This document shows, one piece after another, positions 59,801 to 64,000 of a DNA stretch of 64,000 bases. This DNA comes from Pieris napi (taxonomy: Eukaryota; Arthropoda; Insecta; Lepidoptera; Pieridae): NCBI RefSeq assembly GCF_905475465.1, contig NC_062242.1:9141501-9205500 (forward strand), given 5' to 3'. The notes below the pieces were generated by a model. That model was not told where the DNA came from and did not search any database. It saw only the letters and a program-made list of their open reading frames with translations. How positions within the stretch are numbered: position 1 is the first letter of the stretch; every line of letters begins with the position of its first letter. Made by a program: the position numbers and the translations under genes.

Positions 59801-61521
59801 AAAAATAGGTTTATATATTTATTTGTCAAAGTTTAAATGCGCACATAGACGGAAAGTCCATTGGTGCAAAGCCGGGGCTCGAACCCTTAGGTTCTCGAGG
59901 CGACAACCCTTAGGTTAGGCGACTCTCAGGTTAAGACCTCAAGGATGAGAGTCGCACACTGAAGCCACTAGGCCAACACTGCTCTGTATAATATATACTA
60001 TATATAAAAAATTACACTAAAAGACGAAATTTTCAGTAGAAGATCTTTTAGTCATTACCGATTATGGGATCAACTAGCGAATTTAATGTCTTTAAAAATG
60101 GAGATAAATTAGGATTAAATCATTTTTCAACTATATATTAAAGTTTCCTTTCTTCCACAGGTGTGGTTCAAGAATCGACGTGCGAAATGTCGCCAGCAGC
60201 TCCAACAACAAACCAACACTCAGATATCCAGTAAATCATCATCCAGTTCCAAAACCATATCATCCAGTAACACAATCAAAAGCAGTTCCTCATCTAAAAT
60301 CTCGACATCCAAGACTTTAACCAGTTCAAGCTCGAGCTTAACCACGCCTAACTCTTCCAGCATCACAACTTCTTCCCCAAATCTCCCCATCACACCAACA
60401 ACGTCAGTTAGCCCTCCGATCAATGTCATCTGCAAGAAAGAATCAGCCCCTAACTATGACACGTCACCCTTAAACAAAAACTTATCCTTACACCACTATA
60501 ACTCCAACGACCTGAGGATCAGTGGAAAGGATTCGTCACCATCAGATACTCTCAACGTTCATTCTTATGGGGTCACACCGAAACAGGAGTTGTACTCGAG
60601 TCCAAAGAGGTTAGATTACTCTAGCAAAGTGGACTATTCAGAGAAAAGTTTTGGCAGTAACCTAGTTAAAGACCAGTACAGCTCGCGTCTGACCGGTAAC
60701 CTGACGCCGTTAGGGTCCAACTCCTCTATAATGACCACTCCATCGCCCCCAATCACTCCTCAAAGCATCAACGGTCCAGGAAACGTGTACCACCCGGATA
60801 GCTACAACAGCTTCCACTGGCCGGGCAGCTCGGATTATATAAGGAGCTACTCGAGCTCGCATCATCACCAGGGTTATGGGCAGAGCGCGTATAACTCCCC
60901 ATATTATCCTAGTCAGGTAAGAAATCTGTAACCCATGAAAATATTACATAATCATATACAGGGGAATCTCTATAACTCGAATGTCAAGGGATCATCAACT
61001 TCGAGATACATATGATGTATGTAATGCTGCTGCAGGGAATAGAAATTTTTTTCGAGTTAACGAAATTCGAGTTATGGAGATTCCGCTGCATTAGCTTTAT
61101 TTATAAATAATAACGTAGCTTTTAAAGGGAGGTCCTTAAATCTTTGTCGTTTTAAATAAGTTACAAATTAAAAAGAGATATTTCAAAGAATCAAAGTATG
61201 ATTTCGTTTACTAAACTTATAACTTGCTTTCAGATGGAGTATTTCAACGGTGCCTCAGTGAACCAGTCTCACGGCAGTCATCACGGCCACAACCTGACAT
61301 CGAACGGCAACCAGCTCTACAACCAAGTGTCTTTCGGAAACCCCTCACCGCCGGCCGCCTGGCCTTCACACAACATCCTCTCCTCGGGCCCAGAGTCGCC
61401 AGAGAACCAATCCCAAAACTCCCCACATCTCAGCATGCTTCAAGCATCACAGATCACGAACTTTTCAAACTCTGGCAACAGTTACTTCGCGCCCGAAAAA
61501 TACGGCATAAATATGGTGTAG
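35614..61521 (+). CDS. otd: Orthodenticle/Otx homeobox transcription factor, spliced gene (4 coding exons)
   Basis: Joining 35614-35860, 56565-56719, 60161-60916 and 61234-61521 gives an open frame of 481 codons plus stop. The homeodomain occupies residues 89-148, starting QRRERTTFTR and ending WFKNRRAKCRQQL, with lysine at homeodomain position 50 (residue 138). That K50 class binds TAATCC-type sites. The flanking GPFGL and GLEAVGF motifs, followed by RKQRRERT, match insect Orthodenticle. Established family role: a nuclear regulator of anterior head, brain, ocellus and photoreceptor development. All splice junctions are GT-AG and phases agree (1, 0, 0). The intron after homeodomain residue 46 (VQ/VW) is the position usual in paired-like genes. 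Downstream of the homeodomain the protein is low-complexity Ser/Thr, then Ser/Pro/Asn/His-rich, as expected of an activation region. Homeodomain identity is near certain; the exact start codon and terminal exon are inferred from sequence only. Confidence 0.95.
36020..36353 (-). mobile_element. Helitron-like non-autonomous repeat
   Basis: On the - strand it starts TACTAATATTATAAAGAGGA, contains TTCTTTCACCATTAGAAACC, and ends GGGGCATTGCTAG before T. This is a common lepidopteran dispersed repeat whose CTAG/T end suggests a Helitron. It begins only 160 bp after the exon 1 donor. Confidence 0.5.
36653..36992 (+). mobile_element. non-autonomous Helitron, copy 2
   Basis: Homologous to 27637-27941 (CTCCTCCGAAACGGCT, GTCTGAGAATCGG, ACGTTTGCCGGGTCAGC). 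The terminal CTAG has become CGAG; the subterminal hairpin is retained. Confidence 0.8.
37498..37587 (+). other. short zinc-finger-like reading frame
   Basis: The frame reads TVKRSKETLCHKCFSAKE and then NNIRRHV before a stop: a CxxC pair followed by a histidine in the pattern of a C2H2/BED-type finger. Only about 28 codons are present. It may be a relic of a transposon protein; function is not assigned. Confidence 0.2.
38744..38990 (+). mobile_element. tRNA-derived SINE, family B, diverged
   Basis: GTTTGCCTAGTGACTTAAGC, GGTTCGAACCCC, GTCGACGGCGTGTGTCAGGC and a GTTGTAGCGGAACTG end, with several small deletions. Confidence 0.8.
39762..39990 (+). mobile_element. LINE 3' end, family C, copy 4
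   Basis: GGTGTAATGGTTGCAGCTCC through TTGATTTGAGAACTGGCAGT to TAATGATTTTGA, the fullest 3' end of the family here. Confidence 0.75.
40190..40440 (-). pseudogene. LINE ORF2 C-terminal fragment, decayed
   Basis: The - strand translation contains PRTTTIWN, the LINE C-terminal [R]TTxxWN motif, after an RRRPSFHN block and before KAGNALASLLAM. Several stops interrupt it. The DNA matches the 11132 and 12906 fragments. Confidence 0.6.
40449..40560 (-). repeat. degenerate SINE family B fragment
   Basis: GTAGCACTACAACTTTATCT and GGTTGATCACC are recognisable family B tail blocks. Confidence 0.45.
40561..42247. other. AT-rich intron 1 sequence
   Basis: No feature recognised. Confidence 0.3.
42248..42358 (-). 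mobile_element. SINE family B with internal deletion
   Basis: The 3' end (GGAGCTACAACCTTTTTAGG) is joined directly to the tRNA-like head (CTACGACCTCAGGGATGAGA); about 180 bp of the body is missing. Confidence 0.75.
43567..43625. repeat. family D end, isolated
   Basis: GTGTGCGTGTACTAGGTGTA then AAGAAGTGAAACTT, repeated almost exactly at 44612-44660. Confidence 0.5.
44176..44439 (+). pseudogene. LINE ORF2 C-terminal fragment with CCHC-like zinc knuckle
   Basis: The frame encodes SRDFITTINRLRFGRN and then CNHCQAEEGTIHHIIFYC, a CxxC-x7-HxxxxxC arrangement found at the C terminus of Jockey/R1-like non-LTR retrotransposon ORF2 proteins. It ends at TAA 44437. The reverse transcriptase and endonuclease are absent, so this is a 5'-truncated copy. 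The 3' UTR follows at 44467-44595 and is shared with 32277-32402. Confidence 0.75.
44467..44595 (+). repeat. LINE family J 3' untranslated tail
   Basis: Follows the ORF fragment at 44176-44439; matches 32277-32402. Confidence 0.65.
44608..45085. mobile_element. non-autonomous element, family D, probable copy 3
   Basis: Starts GTGTGCGTGTACTAGGTGTA and CAAGTGAAACTTCTTTAT, ends with AAAGAAGTTTCACTTC near 45053-45068. The interior has a duplicated segment of about 85 bp (CGTAACCGAAAAATGTGACG and CGTAACCGAAAAACGTGACG). Confidence 0.5.
45596..45698 (+). repeat. repeat family S, left part, interrupted at 45698
   Basis: GGGTTCCCAGCTCTTCCATA and neighbouring blocks match 48123-48255. The match breaks at 45698 and resumes at 46309, so an insertion lies between. 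Confidence 0.7.
45699..46308 (-). mobile_element. insertion bounded by inverted repeats and a 13-bp target duplication, carrying a LINE ORF end
   Basis: TTATACATAATTT occurs at 45686-45698 and again at 46309-46321, flanking a 610-bp insert. Arms of about 40 bp (45698-45738 and 46252-46293; TTATTAAAAACTAAGTAGTT) are inverted copies of each other inside it. Repeat S at 48123-48255 provides an uninterrupted version of the site. The interior is LINE family R (45739-46253). Confidence 0.65.
45804..46253 (-). pseudogene. LINE family R ORF C terminus, PD-(D/E)xK endonuclease-like
   Basis: The open frame reads EPTGIARDDGKRPDGMSLIP, then LVWDATCVDTFAPSHL, FGVETLGPWG and LVDSTGDRRAGTFLAQRISL, and stops at 45804. 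This C-terminal module is familiar from animal retrotransposon-like predicted proteins. The spacing of RPDG and a following WDATC resembles the PD-(D/E)xK core of restriction-like endonucleases of R2/R4/NeSL-type LINEs; that assignment is inference. It has no in-frame ATG in a start-like position and is cut at the right inverted-repeat arm, so it is a 5'-truncated copy. Related copies: 11500, 55125, 56000 and 63880. Confidence 0.7.
46359..46860 (-). pseudogene. R1/Loa-like LINE ORF2 C terminus, frameshifted
   Basis: On the - strand: SQLTKRLLNLNRTNFNTMIG, then LLNKHLFVLGATDSP, and, one base out of frame near 46628, LCRGCFSAEESVNHVVLEC, followed by RAEILRTVRSLRE. The CxxC and HxxxxC residues form the C-terminal zinc knuckle that follows the RNase H region in R1/Loa-type elements. 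The upstream reverse transcriptase is missing. The single frameshift and truncation make it a pseudogene; it is independent of the family R insertion to its left. Confidence 0.75.
46855..46935. repeat. possible mariner end remnant
   Basis: AGGTGGGCTGAGAAGTTCGT looks like a mariner inverted-repeat end. CTTCGAGGGCGATACATCGA recurs loosely at 40029-40049 (CTTCGAGAGCAATACAGATC). No transposase is attached. Confidence 0.35.
46936..48119. other. intron 1 sequence without recognised repeats
   Basis: A GC-richer patch at 47140-47215 (CCGCGGCGTCGCACCGGGAC, CACCACGTGTC with an E-box CACGTG) might be regulatory; otherwise nothing. Confidence 0.3.
48120..48260 (+). repeat. repeat family S, uninterrupted copy
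   Basis: TGGTTCCCAGCTCTTCCATA through ATAATTTAATTACATCTT, contiguous here but split at 45698/46309 in the other copy. Confidence 0.7.
49761..49921 (+). mobile_element. LINE 3' end, family C, copy 5 (5' truncated)
   Basis: GTGGCGGAGAGTTTATTGCC, TTGATTTGAGAACTGGCAGT and an AATAAATGATTTTGAC end. Confidence 0.75.
50034..50108. repeat. perfect 22-bp inverted repeat with 31-nt loop
   Basis: TTTTTAAGAACAAGACCTGG at 50036-50055 and CCAGGTCTTGTTCTTAAAAA at 50087-50106 pair without mismatch, extended by CC and GG on the outside. An ATC microsatellite follows at 50124-50140. Confidence 0.9.
50805..51120 (+). mobile_element. tRNA-derived SINE, family B, full length with target duplication
   Basis: ATAAAATTCAAG is repeated exactly at 50793-50804 and 51121-51132, bounding a complete element with B box GGTTCGATCCCCGG, body GTCGACGGCGTGTGTCAGGC and tail GTTGTAGCGCCACTGA plus an A/T-rich end. 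The 12-bp duplication indicates LINE-mediated integration. Confidence 0.92.
51133..52796. other. intron 1 sequence without recognised repeats
   Basis: Nothing coding recognised. Confidence 0.3.
52797..52863 (+). repeat. SINE family B tail fragment
   Basis: ATCAAGAAAACAGATACAAC and ATCTGAGGCCAAGACC match the last part of family B. Confidence 0.6.
52864..54492. other. intron 1 sequence with one unrecognised open frame
   Basis: A + strand frame at 53547-53837 stays open for 96 codons but has no recognised motif and only a non-ATG or internal ATG start; probably chance. Confidence 0.25.
54493..54737 (-). mobile_element. tRNA-derived SINE, family B
   Basis: All family blocks present on the - strand, with a short deletion around the GTCGAC motif and a changed B box (GGATCCAATC). 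Confidence 0.82.
55125..55505 (-). pseudogene. LINE family R ORF C terminus, copy 3, decayed
   Basis: Shares CCTTTAACGCTGGCAGCATT and TCACCGGTACTATCTACCAG with 45804-46253. The - strand frame at 55310-55498 reads DTLAPSHLRRTSKIPGAAAE and then drifts through frameshifts. It is 5'-truncated near 55505; its 3' end at about 55125 has the same ACAGTATTTAC end as the other copies. Confidence 0.7.
56000..56203 (+). pseudogene. LINE family R ORF C terminus, copy 4
   Basis: A 67-codon open stretch reads GVETLGPWGPRAIRLFKELS, then LVDITGDRRAGSFLGQRI and IQRGKAASIFGTLPKG before TAG. It corresponds to the last third of the 45804-46253 frame. It faces away from the copy at 55125-55505 and lies 360 bp before otd coding exon 2. 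Confidence 0.75.
56565..56719 (+). CDS. otd: otd coding exon 2 (N-terminal 46 residues of the homeodomain)
   Basis: The acceptor is TTTTCTTGTCTACAG ending at 56564; the donor is CAG/GTATGT at 56720. Entered in phase 1, the exon completes a Gly codon and then encodes VNPRKQRRERTTFTR onward to ESRVQ, covering helices 1 and 2 and the start of the recognition helix. It shows ALFGKTRYPD, as in insect Otd. Fly Otd, from memory, has two extra residues (MW) before GVN at this junction; this gene lacks them. The exon is 155 bp and stops at homeodomain residue 46. Confidence 0.95.
57201..57400 (-). mobile_element. SINE family B with internal deletions
   Basis: GGCGCTACAACCTTTTTAGC and GGGGATCGAACCTACGACCT at the two ends; the GTCGAC region is lost. 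Confidence 0.78.
57480..57543. repeat. 64-bp near-perfect palindrome made of tandem inverted units
   Basis: TGTAAAAATTTACATATATT appears at the left and its complement at the right, with the core TATTAATATGTAAATTTTTA repeated in tandem. Confidence 0.85.
57544..59705. other. intron 2 sequence without recognised repeats
   Basis: AT-rich; nothing recognised. Confidence 0.3.
59706..59985. repeat. two SINE family B fragments in opposite orientations
   Basis: GTCGAAGGCGTGTGTCAAGT (+ strand, near 59712) is followed by GCGCACATAGACGGAAAGTC to GAGTCGCACACTGAAGCCAC (- strand, 59836-59985). The second fragment contains a local duplication of CCCTTAGGTT. Confidence 0.7.
60161..60916 (+). CDS. otd: otd coding exon 3 (recognition helix and Ser/Thr-rich region)
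   Basis: The acceptor is CTTTCTTCCACAG ending at 60160; the donor is CAG/GTAAGA at 60917. It encodes 252 residues. VWFKNRRAKCRQQL supplies homeodomain residues 47-60, including K50. Then come roughly 60 residues dominated by Ser, Thr and Lys, a stretch with PITPTTSVSPPINV, and a C-terminal part rich in Ser/Tyr/His with SYSSSHHHQGYGQSAYNS. Reading past the donor gives only VRNL and a stop, so retention of the short intron 3 would truncate the protein by 95 residues. Confidence 0.93.
60959..61088. mobile_element. pogo/Tigger-like MITE in otd intron 3
   Basis: CAGGGGAATCTCTATAACTC at the left and GAGTTATGGAGATTCCGCTG at the right are inverted repeats of about 23 bp with few changes, starting CAG as in pogo-like elements. 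The flank is TA on the left and CA on the right. It makes up 130 of the 317 bp of the intron. Confidence 0.75.
61234..61521 (+). CDS. otd: otd terminal coding exon
   Basis: The acceptor is AACTTGCTTTCAG ending at 61233. The 95 residues start MEYFNGASVNQSHGSH, are rich in Asn, Ser, Pro and His, and end EKYGINMV before TAG at 61519. The phase (0) matches exon 3. The exon keeps a codon-biased, GC-richer composition up to the stop, then switches abruptly to AT-rich UTR. Terminal status is inferred from the stop and from the polyadenylation signals about 1 kb downstream. Confidence 0.88.
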   Translation: MEYFNGASVNQSHGSHHGHNLTSNGNQLYNQVSFGNPSPPAAWPSHNILSSGPESPENQSQNSPHLSMLQASQITNFSNSGNSYFAPEKYGINMV

Positions 61522-61804
61522 TATATCTAGTCTTTCTCTAGGTTATTGTAAATAGGTTTTGCAAATTTATCAGAGAAATAATCGCTTTTGGCACAGTTTT
61601 CGAGCGTGTTCCTTCATTTTCATTTTAATTAAACCATTTTTTGTTCCGTACCGTTTGACTGAGGTGAAAATGCTTTCTTTAATTTGAAAGTTTAGTAACA
61701 ATGCAGTATACATATCAGAATCGATGCGTCGACCAAGCCGATTGTTATTTTGATAAATTTCTCAGATACCAAGGAGATTCGTCTAAGCTGTGTAAATTTT
61801 GATT

Positions 61805-61881
61805 TGGACAAACTGTGATACTATCTCCCACATCTCATAAAACTGTATTCACATAATTAAGATAGTATCAAAATTTGTCCG
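61805..61881 (+). other. stem-loop in otd 3' UTR
   Basis: The arm at 61805-61826 (GGACAAACTGTGATACTATC) pairs with 61860-61881 (GATAGTATCAAAATTTGTCC), about 20 bp with a few mismatches and a 33-nt loop. It may be an RNA structure or a relic of a small inverted-repeat element. Confidence 0.5.
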
Positions 61882-62520
61882 AATTCCTTTTTACAAATCG
61901 CTCCAAGACATTACTTTACGGCTTTATATTTCAACGAATAATTTAAGGCCTAACTGGCTCAGTTTATATGTTTTGCAATTATGTACATTCCCAAGTCATA
62001 TCATTTAATTAGGCTACGTCTAGTGACTATCGCAATCGCGTTATAATTGTAAATAGAGAATAAGAATTTTTATTTTTAAATGAATTTGTAAATGTGCGAT
62101 TGTATATGTGAAATAGTTAAGTCACCATGGTTATGTATAGAAATGAGGTTTTAATGTTTTTTTACGTTTTCACAAAAATATCCATAAACAATAGAGGATC
62201 TTCAGATACACATAGACTCAATTAAGTTTGGCGTTTCGCGCCATTTTCTCAACAAATTCTGTACATAGCTGTGGTTATTCCTAAATTGTCGGCAGAATGC
62301 TGTGATTTACATTTCATTTTCAAATAATTGTACAGTCGGTGTAAAATAACTTATAATAGTTTTAATTTAGGTTAAATCGCAATTTGATACAAATTTTCTG
62401 TTTAATTCGAAATTTTACGGCTTTTTTCGAGAAAACTGTCAAATTAATTTATGTTACATTACACTGTAAGAAATAATGAACCGAGAGGTTATTAGATTGT
62501 GTAGAGTGTATTAATTTCGA

Positions 62521-62622
62521 AATAAATGATTTTGAAGTGTTCAATTACGAAATTAGTACATTTATTTACATACAATTCTTATAGGTTTTATTTATGGAGA
62601 TTGTAGAATGAAATGTAATAAA
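62521..62622 (+). terminator. otd: candidate otd polyadenylation signals
   Basis: AATAAA occurs at 62521-62526 and again at 62617-62622, each followed within about 30 nt by T-rich or GT-rich sequence. Either could define the mRNA end. Confidence 0.5.
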
Positions 62623-62909
62623 ATTGTAACTTATAGTACTTTTATGCTTGGACATAGATAAGTTAGGGTTAAGTACAGTTTATTGTACTAAGTTCGAGAG
62701 TCAGTGTATTTTTTTTAGTTAAGTTGTATTGATTATTATTAATTGATAGCTATTGAAATATTGAATCCGAATATATGCATATAAAATACAGTATTGTGTT
62801 TAATTTATTAATTCTTAGTGATTTTACCTGCGAATGCGTCTGTTCAGCCATTTTAACTATAGATACGTAACCAAAGTTAGGTACGTAGATTATTAATACA
62901 TATTATTAT

Positions 62910-63765
62910 TTAAACTCTGTAGGTAATATACCTATGTAACACTGAAAATTTTTAGAAAATGAAAAATGGCTAAATGTAGTAAGTTTCCAGTACTTTTAAT
63001 GTTTTTCGAAGTAATCTCCGTTCCTCTCTACACATCGTCGCATTCGATGGAACCACTGAGAAAAGCAGTGGGCCCATTCTTCCTTAGGGGTCTCTTCTAT
63101 GGCATTTTCGTACGCTTTCACCGCATCTTCAAGGCTCGTAAAGCGAATACCACGAATTTTATCTTTAGTTTTGGGTTCGAAGCAATATATCCAGCTTTCA
63201 TCATCTGTGCTGATATCAAATACAGCATTTGAGTCACCGCCGTTGAACTTATCTAACATTTGGCGACACCAGTCGATGCGAAGGTGTTTCTGGTCGTCGG
63301 TTAAAGTATGGGGAATCCATCTGGTACAAAACTTCCTGACGCCTAAATGTTCGTGTAATATTTTTTGAACTTGACTCATACCATTGCCTAGGCTTGCCCG
63401 TATCTGCTGATAGGTCACTCTCTTATCTTCCTCTATCATGCGTCGCACAGCACTAATGTTATCTTCAGTTGTCGCTGTTAAAGGAAGTCTCTCACGCGGA
63501 TCATCATTGTCTGCGCTTAAACTCGTTTAACCAATTGTTAATAGTGGCAAAAGATGGGACTTCATTTAGAAATGCTAATCGCAGACTATCATAGCTTTGT
63601 TGTTGAGTAAGCCCACAACGAAACTCATAATAAATCACTGACCGAAAATTTTCTCGCGTTAGGTTCTTATTCACGTGTAACAAGAGTTTTAGATTTGCCG
63701 CCAATTTACAAAAACAAATGACAGATTAATGCAATATACTATATTAGGTTACCAAAGAGTTCTTA
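62910..63765 (-). mobile_element. internally deleted mariner transposon
   Basis: Encloses two - strand transposase fragments. Candidate degenerate inverted ends are TTTAAACTCTGTAGGTAATA at 62909 and ATTAGGTTACCAAAGAGTTC at 63743; their pairing is imperfect. Confidence 0.65.
62996..63704 (-). pseudogene. mariner transposase, frameshifted and missing part of the catalytic domain
   Basis: The first part (63704-63504) reads NLKLLLHVNKNLTRENFRSV and ends NEFKRRQ with a stop. The second (63480-62996) resumes with ATTEDNISAVRRMIEED, then GMSQVQKILHEHLGVRK, SARW-like CTRWIPHTLTDDQK, and DDESWIYCFEPKTK, which holds the first catalytic aspartate. The sequence then jumps to DKIRGIRFTSLEDAVKAYE, the family's C-terminal region, so the segment that should carry the second and third aspartates is deleted. 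A 5' helix-turn-helix gap and frameshift also separate the two fragments. It is a member of the SETMAR/mariner family with no catalytic ability. Confidence 0.85.
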
Positions 63766-63879
63766 AATTTAAATACAAATTTTTTTTTCATATCTAAGCA
63801 ATGTTTCTAACTGGCCAGTTCTAAACATTTTCAGTGCTTACGTTACGTACCCACGTATCAATAAGAAATATAGAGTGTT

Positions 63880-64000
63880 TACAATATTCTTAACCTACAA
63901 AGTAATAACTAATAATAATTAAAATGTATAAACAGAAACTAAAATATATTTTAAAAGTGCGGTCCCTCCGCTATATTAATTTTCATTAACGAAAGATCGA
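63880..64000 (-). mobile_element. LINE family R, copy 5, cut by the window end
   Basis: GTTTACAATATTCTTAACCT, ACAAAGTAATAA and GTGCGGTCCCT match the 3' end of family R at 45740-45840. Confidence 0.6.

Larger units (their letters stand above)
61522..62640 (+). other. otd: otd 3' untranslated region
   Basis: AT-rich non-coding sequence follows the stop. It contains no recognised repeat apart from a stem-loop at 61805-61881, and runs to AATAAA hexamers at 62521 and 62617. The exact 3' end is inferred. Confidence 0.6.

Noticed and set aside
60220..60435. - strand open frame rich in Leu/Glu/Asp opposite otd exon 3
   Set aside because: Complement of the Ser/Thr-rich repeat codons; a shadow.
61224..61541. 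+ strand open frame of 105 codons over the last otd exon
   Set aside because: Out of frame with the exon 3 junction; shadow of the terminal exon.

Overview
The window looks like insect, most likely lepidopteran (butterfly or moth), nuclear DNA. It is AT-rich. Its one recognisable host gene is a spliced Otx/orthodenticle homeobox gene. The rest is packed with short transposon remnants typical of Lepidoptera: two tRNA-derived SINE families, non-LTR retrotransposon tails, Helitrons ending in GGGTCAGCTAG, and PIF/Harbinger, mariner and pogo-like elements. These assignments come from reading the sequence and from family knowledge; no database search was run.

The host gene, otd (ocelliless/orthodenticle), lies on the + strand. 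Four coding exons at 35614-35860, 56565-56719, 60161-60916 and 61234-61521 join in frame into a predicted 481-residue protein. It carries a K50 paired-like homeodomain at residues 89-148, a YLKQP motif near the N terminus, a Ser/Thr-rich linker and a Ser/Pro/Asn/His-rich C-terminal half. Introns are 20.7 kb, 3.4 kb and 317 bp. The leader in the first coding exon has two short upstream ORFs. A TATA-containing, CG-rich block with a strong splice donor at 18408 is the best candidate for a distal promoter and non-coding first exon, which would make the locus about 44 kb long. The 3' UTR runs to AATAAA signals near 62521 and 62617 and contains a stem-loop.

Region by region: 1-18 kb is intergenic or upstream DNA with a young PIF/Harbinger element (2833-3423), SINEs, LINE fragments and a MITE nested in a LINE fragment. 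18-35.5 kb is the presumed 5' intron, with a 6-copy satellite of about 150 bp (25155-26015), a Helitron and many SINE/LINE copies. 35.9-56.5 kb is intron 1 of the coding part, with two Helitron-like insertions just after exon 1 and several LINE ORF fragments. 56.7-60.2 kb is intron 2. Intron 3 holds a pogo-like MITE. Beyond the gene are an internally deleted mariner (about 62.9-63.8 kb) and the start of another LINE fragment.

No CRISPR array, rRNA gene, credible tRNA gene or prokaryotic feature was seen. The most unusual structure is at 45.7-46.3 kb: a LINE-derived C-terminal ORF bounded by inverted repeats of about 40 bp and a 13-bp direct repeat, with what looks like a paralogous empty site at 48.1 kb. 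I did not find clear evidence for a wholly new biological system.
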